This document shows, piece by piece, positions 27,199 to 33,614 of a DNA stretch of 33,614 nt (its first letter is position 1; each line of letters starts with the position of its first letter). Below the pieces are notes generated by a model. The model ran no database searches. It was not told the DNA's origin and saw nothing but the letters and a program-made list of their open reading frames with translations. Origin of the DNA: Candidatus Eiseniibacteriota bacterium (GTDB lineage Bacteria > Eisenbacteria > RBG-16-71-46); assembly GCA_025357055.1 (NCBI GenBank), contig JANXPZ010000184.1, forward strand, positions 1 to 33,614, given 5' to 3'. Both the position numbers and the translations under genes were made by a program.

Positions 27199-28119
27199 AT
27201 GGTCCGCGAAGCCGCCGTCGTCCACTCGTCCGGGTACCACTGCGACATCGGGACGCACGTGTTCCCGATGGAGAAGTTCGCTCTCCTGCGGCAGCGCCTG
27301 GTGGACGCGGGGGAGGTCGCCGGGGACGCCTTCCTCGAGCCCGCGCCCGCCTCGCGCGAGGACCTGCTGCGAGTCCACACCGCGGAGTATCTGGACGACC
27401 TCGAGCAATTGCGCTGGACCCTGCGCACCATGAGCGCCGAATTGCCGCTGACCGCCGGCATCGTGCGCGCCTACCGCCTGGCCGCGGGCGGCACCACGCT
27501 CGCGGCGCGCGAGGCGCTGACGCGCGGCTTTGGAGTCAACCTGGGCGGGGGGTTCCACCACGCCTACCCCGACCACGCCGAGGGCTTCTGCTACCTCAAC
27601 GACATCGCCGTCGCCATCCGCACCCTGCAGCACGAGGGCCGGGTGCGGCGCGCCGCGGTCGTGGATTGTGACGTGCACCAGGGCAACGGCACGGCGCGCG
27701 CGTTCCGCGGCGACGACACGGTCTTCACGTTCTCGCTCCACCAGCAACGGAACTATCCCACGCCGAAGGAGCCGGGCGATCTCGACGTGGGGCTCGAGGA
27801 CGGGACCGGCGACGCCGAGTACCTGGAGCGTCTCGGGCAGGCGCTCGACCGGGTCTGGGAGTCCGCGCCCGAGGTGGTGATCTACCAGGCCGGGGCCGAC
27901 ACCTACCGCGAGGATCAACTGGGAGGACTGGCGTTGACCATGGAGGGCCTGGCGGCGCGCGACCTCATGGTGCTGGAGGGCGGCGCGCGTCGCGGCGTGC
28001 CGGTGGCGGTGACCCTGGGCGGCGGCTACGCGCGGCGGCTCGAAGACACCGTCCAGATCCACCTGGCGACCTGCCGCCAGGCCTTCGCTCTGGCTCGCGA
28101 CGAAGGCCCGCGCTCATGA
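27199..28119 (+). CDS. histone deacetylase family protein (acetoin-utilisation/AcuC-like)
   Basis: A Zn-dependent amidohydrolase of 306 residues that should remove acetyl or related acyl groups from lysine, polyamine or small-molecule amines. Class I/II-type active-site features are intact: tandem histidines in GGGFHHAYPDHAEGFCYLND (H120, H121), Zn ligands D158 and H160 in VVDCDVHQGNG, third ligand D234 in YQAGADTYREDQLGG, and the transition-state tyrosine Y277 in LGGGYAR. Both protein and acetylpolyamine deacetylation occur in bacterial homologues, so the substrate is open. Start 27199 (MVREAAVVHSSGYH) is favoured by the -10 position; 27190 is an alternative adding three residues. It is monocistronic. 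Confidence 0.87.
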   Translation: MVREAAVVHSSGYHCDIGTHVFPMEKFALLRQRLVDAGEVAGDAFLEPAPASREDLLRVHTAEYLDDLEQLRWTLRTMSAELPLTAGIVRAYRLAAGGTTLAAREALTRGFGVNLGGGFHHAYPDHAEGFCYLNDIAVAIRTLQHEGRVRRAAVVDCDVHQGNGTARAFRGDDTVFTFSLHQQRNYPTPKEPGDLDVGLEDGTGDAEYLERLGQALDRVWESAPEVVIYQAGADTYREDQLGGLALTMEGLAARDLMVLEGGARRGVPVAVTLGGGYARRLEDTVQIHLATCRQAFALARDEGPRS

Positions 28120-28592
28120 GGTGACGACCGGCGCGGCCGGGTGGCTCCTGGGACGGAAGCGCCGGATGCAGCGGGCGGGCCCGGGGGCGCGAGCGGAGCG
28201 CCCGCCCTCCGCCGGCGCGCGCGTGATGGAGCCGACGTCGTGGATCCCTGCTGCCCGGCGCGTCGTGAGGAGGGGGGGGACACTCCTGACCACACGAGAG
28301 GGAACCGCCCGGGCAGGCGTTTCGTGCGTCGCGCAGCCCCCGCCCCGCCTGGCCGCACCACCCTGCCTGCGGAACACCTCGCTCTTGAAGATCCCGCCTG
28401 TTCGGGCGCTCGACAGATCGCGTGCAGCGAACGCGACCCCGGGTCGGGTCCGAAAGCTCCCTGCCAAAGAGGACTTTCTGCCCGGCTGCACGAGAAATGT
28501 GTACCGCGGGCCTGGCCGTTGTCAATACGCGGGAATAAGGAGGCGGTGCCGGGGCGCGCGCCTTGCTCCGGCGCGCGCCCCGGTCTCCGGCA
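28120..28592. other. gene-free 473-bp spacer with a minus-strand TTGACA promoter-like site and a perfect hairpin
   Basis: No credible protein gene is visible: open frames here are GC-driven and unlike any known family. On the minus strand TTGACA (28525-28520), a 16-bp spacer and TACACA (28503-28498) could start a leftward transcript, either a small RNA or an antisense RNA to the deacetylase gene. A 14-bp perfect hairpin sits at 28549-28583. Several small GC hairpins occur but no known RNA family was recognised. Confidence 0.4.
28549..28583 (-). terminator. strong terminator-like hairpin after the carbohydrate-binding gene
   Basis: A perfect 14-bp inverted repeat (CCGGGGCGCGCGCC and its complement) around a 7-nt loop, ending 10 bp beyond the stop of the leftward gene. 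No U-tract follows, but stem stability is very high. Confidence 0.6.
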
Positions 28593-29846
28593 TCAGCGGA
28601 CGGGCTTCTTCGCCGGGGCGGGCGCGGAGGGCTTCTTCGCCGCTGGCTGGGCCTCCGTCCGCGCCGGGGCCGCCGTGGTCGATGGGCCCAGCACCTCGAG
28701 CGAGGTGTCGTCGTAGTAGACCCTGCCGGTCGCGGGCACCGTGTAGGCGAACCACGCCCAGACCCCGACTGCGTCCGATGGCACGTCCATCTCCAGGGAG
28801 ACGGGGGACCAGTCGTTCGTGAGGTCGAAGTTGCGCGCGGGCTCGCTCTGGGTCATGCCACGACTCAGGCTGTTGCAGTAGAGCCGGATCGTGGCCATCC
28901 CGCCCTTCAGGCTGTCCGTCTTGACCCAGGCCGAGAGGCGCACCCGCTTGTCCTCGAGGCCCCGGCCAAACACCTGACAGACGCCCGCGCGGGCCTGGTA
29001 GACGCCTTCCGCGCTGCCCGTGCAGCGGACGGAGGCCTTGCCCGAGTGCGCCTGGGTGGTGTCGCGTTCGATGCGCATGCCGGCGTAGGGCGGCATGGAG
29101 TACTCCCAGGCGTTCCCGTCGCCCTCGAAGCCCGGGTCCGCGAGCAGGTTCGTGCGCAACGGCAGCGCGGGAGCGGGGCGCGCGACCTCCAGTCTGAGCG
29201 AGGCGTCGTCGAAGATGACCTGGCCCATGCCCGCCAGACCGCAGCGCACGTAGATCACGTTCGTGCTGTACGGCAGGAACACGCGCACCTCGCGCCGCAC
29301 CCAGTCGGTCTCGGGCTCGCTGAAATAGGAGCGCTTCCAGCCCAGGTCCAGGAGCGGGTCGTCCAGCTTGTTGATGCCGAGACGTCTCCCGGCCAGATCG
29401 CGCGGGATGCCCCAGGTCTTCGTCATCTTGCCGATGGTGTCACGGTAGGCCTGCAGAACGATGTAGGCCCGGCCCTGGAGGCCGTTGCTACGCGTCCACA
29501 CCGAGAAGACCAGATCCTTTCCCCACGACTCCGGGCCCACGAGGACGGTCTGGCTCCAGTTGTGCCAGGCAGGCACGAGCGTGCTGGTGTTCGCGACGCT
29601 CACCGCGTAGCGGCCGCCGTGCGCGATGAAGGTATCGCGCCCGAAGAACACCGTGGGCAGGGCCGTCTGAGACGTGTCCCAGGCCGAGGGCATCCACGGG
29701 TGGGTTTCGAGCGAGTCCTCGAACCCTGGATTCAGGAGCAACTCGCCGCTGGACGGGCCCGCGGACGCGCAGGGAGCGGCGGTGGCGAGCGCGAGTGTCA
29801 GTGCGGCGAGCCAGGGGGCCGCTAAAATGCGCAGCGTCCGGGACAT
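28593..29846 (-). CDS. secreted protein with two carbohydrate-binding-like (CenC-type) modules
   Basis: A 417-residue exported protein with a Sec signal (about 1-29). It contains two tandem jelly-roll modules, each opening with the NPGFE-type signature of CBM4/9/CenC-like domains (LLLNPGFEDS near 39-43; LLADPGFEG near 237-241) and each closing with a Ca/strand motif (VIFDDASLRLE, 210-220; VYYDDTSLEV). The second includes HSGKASVRCTG, the usual third-strand pattern. No catalytic domain is attached. The C-terminus is a low-complexity Ala/Lys/Pro tail (SAPAPAKKPVR), perhaps cell-wall or surface associated. Binding to a glycan is the family expectation, not shown. The ATG at 29846 has AAGGAAG upstream and a promoter at 29906-29935. 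Confidence 0.75.
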   Translation of the reverse strand: MSRTLRILAAPWLAALTLALATAAPCASAGPSSGELLLNPGFEDSLETHPWMPSAWDTSQTALPTVFFGRDTFIAHGGRYAVSVANTSTLVPAWHNWSQTVLVGPESWGKDLVFSVWTRSNGLQGRAYIVLQAYRDTIGKMTKTWGIPRDLAGRRLGINKLDDPLLDLGWKRSYFSEPETDWVRREVRVFLPYSTNVIYVRCGLAGMGQVIFDDASLRLEVARPAPALPLRTNLLADPGFEGDGNAWEYSMPPYAGMRIERDTTQAHSGKASVRCTGSAEGVYQARAGVCQVFGRGLEDKRVRLSAWVKTDSLKGGMATIRLYCNSLSRGMTQSEPARNFDLTNDWSPVSLEMDVPSDAVGVWAWFAYTVPATGRVYYDDTSLEVLGPSTTAAPARTEAQPAAKKPSAPAPAKKPVR

Positions 29847-29905
29847 GCATTCTTCCTTTCGGCAGGACGGCAGAGACCGCGAAGGTGCGACGTTTCAGCG
29901 TCAAG

Positions 29906-29935
29906 AGTATCAGAAACCGGGGGCGTGAAGGTCAA
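29906..29935 (-). promoter_or_regulatory. promoter of the carbohydrate-binding-like gene
   Basis: On the minus strand TTGACC (29935-29930), an 18-bp spacer and GATACT (29911-29906), about 60 nt upstream of the ATG at 29846. Confidence 0.5.
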
Positions 29936-30040
29936 GACGTCGTGGCGTCTGCGGCCCCTGGGGCCCTGAAAGCCGCAGGCCCTTCGGCTTCCCGGTCCGC
30001 CCCGGCGGGCGCGCCTCCGCGGGGTCTGCCCGCCCCGCCA

Positions 30041-30070
30041 TTGCCGGTGCCGGAAGCGCTCCGATAGAGT
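30041..30070 (+). promoter_or_regulatory. promoter of the metallophosphoesterase gene
   Basis: TTGCCG (30041-30046), an 18-bp spacer and TAGAGT (30065-30070). A GTG at 30079 lies 8 nt downstream, but the better-supported ATG at 30106 has GGAG 5 nt upstream, giving a leader of about 29 nt. Confidence 0.4.
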
Positions 30071-30105
30071 CGGGCCCGGTGCACCACCTCCACGATGGAG
30101 TCCAC

Positions 30106-30939
30106 ATGTCCGAATGGCTCTTCACGTCCGACCTGCACGGCCAGGGCGCCCTCTACGAGCAGCTGGTGGCGCTGGTGGCGGCGCACCGCCCGGCGGCGCT
30201 GCTGCTGGGCGGCGACCTCGCGCCCCACGGGACGGGCGTGGAGGGCGTGCGGCGGCAGCGGCTCTTCCTGCAGGGCTTCTTCGTGGAGTTCGCGCGCCGC
30301 CTGCGGGAGGCGTCGCCGGGGCTCGAGTTGCTCGTGCTGCTGGGCAACGACGACTGGAGCGTCAACCAGGACGTGCTCGAGGCCCACGATGGGACGCTCT
30401 GGCGCATGTTGCACGGGCGGGTGGTGGAGGTGGACGGGGTCGGCGTCGCCGGCCTGTCCTGGGTGCCCATCACGCCGTTCGGCATGAAGGACTGGGAGCG
30501 CTGGGAGGACGCCGCCGATGAAGACCCGCCCCGCCTGGACGGCTGGCGGAGTCACGTCGGCGGGGTCGAGCCGATGCGCTTCGATCCGGCCCGGCGCTCA
30601 CCCACGATCGCCGGCGCGCTCGAAGAGCTGGCGGCGCAGGCGGGCCCGGAAACGCTCTACGTGCTGCACTCGCCGCCACGCGACACCCGCTGCGACCAGA
30701 TCGGCGCGCGGGTCCACGTCGGTTCGCGCGCGATCCGGACGTTCGTCGAGCGCTGCCAGCCGCCGCTCGTCCTGAGCGGACACATCCACGAGTCGCCGCG
30801 GGTCTCGGGCGCCTGGCGCGACACGATCGGCCGCACCGTGGTGGTGAATCCCGGCCAGTTCGGCACGGTGCGCCTGTGCGGCGTGTGGTTCGATCCCCAC
30901 CGCATCGCGGAGACGCTGCGGCACACGGTGTTCGGCTGA
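30106..30939 (+). CDS. metallophosphoesterase (calcineurin-like)
   Basis: A 277-residue binuclear-metal phosphoesterase. The five family blocks are present: SDLHG (D9, H11), GGDLAPHG (D36), LGNDDW (N80, D81), LHSPPRD (H187) and SGHIHES (H225, H227). The overall form resembles the archaeal/bacterial YfcE- and MPP-like phosphodiesterases; substrate unknown. It lacks a signal peptide, so it is cytoplasmic. ATG 30106 (MSEWLFTSDLHG) puts the first motif at the N-terminus, as is normal; GTG 30079 would add nine residues. It is divergent from the carbohydrate-binding gene. Confidence 0.88.
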   Translation: MSEWLFTSDLHGQGALYEQLVALVAAHRPAALLLGGDLAPHGTGVEGVRRQRLFLQGFFVEFARRLREASPGLELLVLLGNDDWSVNQDVLEAHDGTLWRMLHGRVVEVDGVGVAGLSWVPITPFGMKDWERWEDAADEDPPRLDGWRSHVGGVEPMRFDPARRSPTIAGALEELAAQAGPETLYVLHSPPRDTRCDQIGARVHVGSRAIRTFVERCQPPLVLSGHIHESPRVSGAWRDTIGRTVVVNPGQFGTVRLCGVWFDPHRIAETLRHTVFG

Positions 30940-31054
30940 GCGACGCCCGGGCGTAGCGGGCGGCTCGGTGTCGCATCCAGGGTCCCCGGCGCCCGCCGGC
31001 CCGGGGGTGGTCCGCGGACGTCGGATCCCGGCGGGGCGCCCGTGACTCCCATGA

Positions 31055-31060
31055 TACGAT
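31055..31060 (+). promoter_or_regulatory. possible -10 element before the thioredoxin-like gene
   Basis: TACGAT at 31055-31060, about 50 nt upstream of the start codon; no convincing -35 at the right distance. Confidence 0.2.
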
Positions 31061-31111
31061 GCCTGCGCTCCGTGGCCGCCCACGCCTTCCCGAGACCTTC
31101 GAGGTGCTTCG

Positions 31112-31633
31112 ATGAGACGCGCCCTCTTGCCGACGCTCTGCGCCCTGGCTGGCGCGCTCTTCCTCCTTCACCCCGCGAGCGCCCTCGCCGGCCCGGCCTG
31201 GCGGTCGTGGGACGCGGGCCTGCGGGAGGCCGCGACCTCGGGCCGCCCGGTGCTCGTGGACGTCTACACGGACTGGTGCGGGTGGTGCAGACGCATGGAC
31301 CGGGACGTCTACGCGCGGGCCGACGTGCAGGACTACCTCACCCGCAAGTTCGTGGTGGTGAAGCTCGATGCCGAGAGCGATGCCGCCGTGCGTTACGAGG
31401 GACGGGCGCACACTTCACGCAGCCTGGCGGAGCGATTCGGCGTGACCAGCTACCCGACCACCCTGTTCCTGAGCGCGAAAGGGGCCCCGCTCGGGAGCGT
31501 CCCGGGCTACTCGCCGCCCCGGGACTTCCTGCTGCTGCTGCGCTTCATCGGTGACGGGCACGCCGCCCGGGGCGAGAAGTACGAGGACTTCCTGCGCGTC
31601 GCGGAAGCCAGCAAGGCCCGACCGCGCCGCTGA
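31112..31633 (+). CDS. exported thioredoxin-fold protein with CGWC active site
   Basis: A 173-residue protein with a Sec signal (MRRALLPTLCALAGALFLLHPASALA). The mature part is a thioredoxin fold: VLVDVYTDWCGWCRRMDRDVY with redox cysteines C56 and C59, and the cis-proline P115 in VTSYPTTLFLSAKG. CGWC and the following KFVVVKLDAES are typical of the Thioredoxin_7/DsbD-gamma-like group, which works in the periplasm reducing or isomerising disulfides. No partner (DsbD-type electron donor, cytochrome maturation genes) is adjacent. The Cys10 inside the signal peptide does not form a lipobox. Confidence 0.83.
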   Translation: MRRALLPTLCALAGALFLLHPASALAGPAWRSWDAGLREAATSGRPVLVDVYTDWCGWCRRMDRDVYARADVQDYLTRKFVVVKLDAESDAAVRYEGRAHTSRSLAERFGVTSYPTTLFLSAKGAPLGSVPGYSPPRDFLLLLRFIGDGHAARGEKYEDFLRVAEASKARPRR

Positions 31634-31635
31634 CG

Positions 31636-31659
31636 CGGTCCGCGCCGGGCGCGCGACCG
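31636..31659 (+). terminator. terminator-like hairpin after the thioredoxin-like gene
   Basis: CGGTC-CGCGC pairs with GCGCG-C-GACCG (one bulged C) around a 3-nt loop, just after the stop codon. No U-run. Confidence 0.4.
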
Positions 31660-31675
31660 GACTGGAGACGAACGC

Positions 31676-32284
31676 ATGACCCTGTTCGACGGCACCCGGC
31701 TCGCGGTGCTCGATACCGAGACCACCGGACTCGATCCCGGCCAGGGGCACGGGCTCGTCGAGGTCGCCTGCGTCGCGCTCGACGGAGGCGACTTCGGCGA
31801 GAGGTGGTCCACGCTCGTGAATCCGGGCCGGCCCATCCCGCCGGAGGCGTCCGCCGTGCACGGCATCACCGACCGGATGGTGCGGGACGCGCCCGTCCCG
31901 TCGGTGGTCGCGGCCGAGCTCGAGTCGCGCTGCGCGGGACGCACGCTGGTCTTCCACAACGCCGCCTTCGACCTGCCCTTCCTCGCCGCGCTCCTGCGCA
32001 GGGGCGGCAGGCCGCCGCTGTTCCACGCGATCGTGGACACGCTCGGGCTGGCGCGCGGGCTCTTCGACCAGGGCGGCAACTCGCTGGGCGCGCTCGCGGT
32101 CCGCTTCGGCCTGCCGGCCGAGGCCGCGCACCGCGCCCTGGGTGATGCGCTCACCACCGCGCGGCTGCTCCAGGTGCTGGCCGCGCGCTGGGAAGGCGAG
32201 CGGGGGGTGCGCACGGTCGCGGAGCTGGCCGCGGCGAGCCAGGACGCGCTCCGCCTCACGAGCCGGCGACCGCGCACTGGCTAG
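31676..32284 (+). CDS. DnaQ-like 3'-5' exonuclease (DEDDh)
   Basis: A 202-residue exonuclease of the polymerase III epsilon family. All catalytic residues are present: D13 and E15 in VLDTETTGLD, D99 in FHNAAFDLPF, and H152 with D157 in AHRALGDALTT, which defines the DEDDh subclass. Between them is the typical AVHGITDRMV segment. There is no polymerase, helicase or UvrC-like domain, and a short Arg-rich tail. It could be the proofreading subunit (dnaQ) or a stand-alone paralogue; sequence alone does not decide. A GGAGA lies 8 nt before the ATG. Confidence 0.85.
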   Translation: MTLFDGTRLAVLDTETTGLDPGQGHGLVEVACVALDGGDFGERWSTLVNPGRPIPPEASAVHGITDRMVRDAPVPSVVAAELESRCAGRTLVFHNAAFDLPFLAALLRRGGRPPLFHAIVDTLGLARGLFDQGGNSLGALAVRFGLPAEAAHRALGDALTTARLLQVLAARWEGERGVRTVAELAAASQDALRLTSRRPRTG

Positions 32285-32305
32285 CGGGAGCCGGGGACGT
32301 CCTGG

Positions 32306-32333
32306 TTGACACCCGCCTGCGGCCCCGAATAAT
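32306..32333 (+). promoter_or_regulatory. promoter of the peroxiredoxin gene
   Basis: Perfect TTGACA (32306-32311), a 16-bp spacer and AATAAT (32328-32333, five of six consensus bases). It is the strongest consensus promoter in the window. Confidence 0.65.
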
Positions 32334-32378
32334 GGTGAGACTCGAAGTCCGGCCGCGCACTTTCCGGTGGGAGGCTCC

Positions 32379-32849
32379 ATGCAGGTGAACGATCCGCCCG
32401 AGGCGGGACAACCCGCCCCGGAATTCAGGCTCAAGGGACCGGGAGGACAGCCGTTCACCCTCTCCGAGTACCGCGGGAACCGGAACCTCCTGCTGGCCTT
32501 CTATCCGCTGGCGTTCTCGCCGGTCTGCGCGCACCAGCTGCCCGAGCTGCAGCGGGAGATGGCGCGGTTCCGGGCGCTCGACACCGAGGTGCTGGGCGTC
32601 AGCGTGGACTCGTGGTACTCGAACCAGGAATTCGCGCGGAAGCTGGGCCTGTCCTTCCCGCTGCTCTCGGATTTCGACCGCTCGGCCTGTGCCGCGTACG
32701 GGGTGCTCATCCCGGCGCGGGGCTACAGCAACCGCGCATACTTCGTCGTGGACAAGCAGGGGCGCATCGTCTGGCGTGAGATCAGCCCTACGCCCACGGA
32801 GATCCCCAGCACCGAGGATGCCCTGGCCGCCCTCGAGGGACTGGCGTGA
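32379..32849 (+). CDS. peroxiredoxin (AhpC/TSA-Bcp-like redoxin)
   Basis: A thiol peroxidase of 156 residues that reduces H2O2 and organic hydroperoxides. The peroxidatic cysteine is C50 in FYPLAFSPVCAHQLPEL, the P-x-x-x-S/T-x-x-C pattern of the family; a further cysteine lies in DRSACAAYGV and could be a resolving or structural one. The region GYSNRAYFVVDKQGRIVW is conserved in AhpE/Bcp-like proteins. No signal peptide, so cytoplasmic. The ATG at 32379 has GGGAGG upstream; a GTG at 32367 overlaps that site. Its stop overlaps the GTG start of the next gene by 4 nt, so a redox-regulator link is possible (inference). Confidence 0.87.
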   Translation: MQVNDPPEAGQPAPEFRLKGPGGQPFTLSEYRGNRNLLLAFYPLAFSPVCAHQLPELQREMARFRALDTEVLGVSVDSWYSNQEFARKLGLSFPLLSDFDRSACAAYGVLIPARGYSNRAYFVVDKQGRIVWREISPTPTEIPSTEDALAALEGLA

Positions 32850-33614
32850 CCACCGGCCGGGCGCCCACCCGCGCCCCGCGCGGACGCCCCGGCCGCAGGC
32901 GACCGCCGACGCCGAAGGAACGACCCACCGTCCTGGTCGTGGACCGCGAGGGCGACGCCACCAACGCCCTCGTCGCCTTCCTGCGCGACCAGGGCCTCGG
33001 CGTGGTCTGGTCGCGCGATGGCGAGGGTGGCCACAACGCGCTCGACTCGACCCGCGTGGACTGCCTGGTGGCCGAGTTGCGCGCACCGCGCATCGACGGC
33101 CTGGACCTGCTGCGCCGGGCCCGCGAACGCAATCCCGAGGTCTGCGCGATCCTGGTCAGCGGAGGCGACGTCCCGGGCAAGGCCGCCGAGGCCATGCGCC
33201 AGGGGGCCGCGGATCTCCAGGCCAGGCCCCTCGACCACGAGAAGCTGCTGGCCGTCCTGCGCCGCGGGCTCGAGCGGCAGGCCCTGGTGGCGCGCGTGAT
33301 CGAGATGGAAGCCCAGCTCGACGAGCGCTTCGGGCTCGAGCGCCTCACCGGCCACTCGCGCGCCATCGTCGCGGTGATGGAGCAGGTGCGTCACGTCGCC
33401 TCGACGCGCGCCACCGTGCTGATCGAGGGCGAGACCGGAACGGGCAAGCGGCTGGTGGCGCAGGCCATCCACCAGAACAGCCCACGCCGCGGCGAGCGCT
33501 TCGTCTGGGTCAACTGCGGCGCGCTCGCCGAGGCCGTCATCGAGAGCGAGTTGTTCGGGCACGGGCGCGGGGTTCCCGCCGACTCGAGCGCCGGGCGGCA
33601 GGGGCGGATCGAGT
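32846..33614 (+). CDS. NtrC-like response regulator with pseudo-receiver and missing GAFTGA loop (partial)
   Basis: 256 codons are visible; the frame is open at the window end. A basic, Pro-rich N-terminus (about 1-26) precedes a receiver-like domain (28-140), then a linker and an AAA+ domain with Walker A GETGTGKR (195-202) and ESELFGH (233-239). The receiver has E77 where the phosphoacceptor Asp belongs (LVAELRAPRIDG) and R127 in place of the conserved Lys (ADLQARPLD), so phosphorylation is unlikely. The sigma54-contact loop GAFTGA after ELFGH is replaced by GVPADS (242-247). It starts with GTG inside the peroxiredoxin stop (GTGA). It probably regulates transcription without normal sigma54 activation, but Walker B and the HTH lie beyond the window. 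Confidence 0.75.
   Translation, partial: MTTGRAPTRAPRGRPGRRRPPTPKERPTVLVVDREGDATNALVAFLRDQGLGVVWSRDGEGGHNALDSTRVDCLVAELRAPRIDGLDLLRRARERNPEVCAILVSGGDVPGKAAEAMRQGAADLQARPLDHEKLLAVLRRGLERQALVARVIEMEAQLDERFGLERLTGHSRAIVAVMEQVRHVASTRATVLIEGETGTGKRLVAQAIHQNSPRRGERFVWVNCGALAEAVIESELFGHGRGVPADSSAGRQGRIE

Noticed and set aside
32846-33614. Frameshift as the cause of the missing GAFTGA loop
   Set aside because: The frame before and after the loop stays in register with ESELFGH and the later GRQGRIE segment, so a simple indel does not explain it, although a sequencing error cannot be fully excluded.

Overview
This is a high-GC (roughly 70%) bacterial chromosome segment that carries the probable replication origin. 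Evidence: dnaA, dnaN, dciA, gyrB and gyrA lie in order between 16248 and 24562, with clusters of DnaA-box-like 9-mers on both sides of dnaA. Gram-negative envelope features are present: a periplasmic PstS, three predicted outer-membrane barrel proteins and a secreted carbohydrate-binding-like protein. GyrB lacks the large proteobacterial insert, and GyrA has a [11 protein letters not shown]-type quinolone pocket. Together these suggest an uncultured FCB-like or related lineage (for example Eisenbacteria-type), but the sequence does not prove the phylum.

Layout. 1-165: end of an insertion sequence with the first 39 codons of a transposase. 227-772: alkylguanine-DNA methyltransferase. 806-3161 (minus): MFS exporter and thiL, overlapping. 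3312-4784: barrel-like secreted protein. 5060-6387: XRE regulator with a degenerate S24-like domain, then a small GGQ release-factor-like protein. 13698 down to 6405 (minus): complete phosphate regulon phoB-phoR-pstS-pstC-pstA-pstB-phoU. 14065-15751: GNAT acetyltransferase and a barrel protein. 15752-17990: origin region around dnaA. 17991-25478: dnaN, dciA, gyrB, a small barrel gene, gyrA and an EamA permease, tightly packed. 26916-25396 (minus): TPR/pseudo-hydrolase. 27199-28119: histone-deacetylase-family enzyme. 29846-28593 (minus): tandem carbohydrate-binding-like protein. 30106-32849: metallophosphoesterase, thioredoxin-like protein, DnaQ-like exonuclease and peroxiredoxin. 32846-end: NtrC-type regulator cut by the window edge.

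How the genes work together. The Pho block holds sensor kinase, response regulator, high-affinity ABC transporter and PhoU in one transcriptional direction, with a candidate PhoB site upstream of pstS. The origin block couples initiator, clamp, helicase loader and gyrase subunits.

Most unusual signals: (1) a five-copy dispersed element with a TTCATGAA core, three copies of which sit upstream of genes in promoter-like orientation and one of which supplies the pstS stop codon; (2) matching DnaA-box architecture on both sides of dnaA, with a DnaA-trio-like unwinding site before dnaN; (3) an NtrC-like regulator that has lost the phosphoacceptor Asp and the GAFTGA loop; (4) twin palindromes in the promoter of the XRE gene; (5) several apparently leaderless genes; (6) a barrel gene wedged between gyrB and gyrA.
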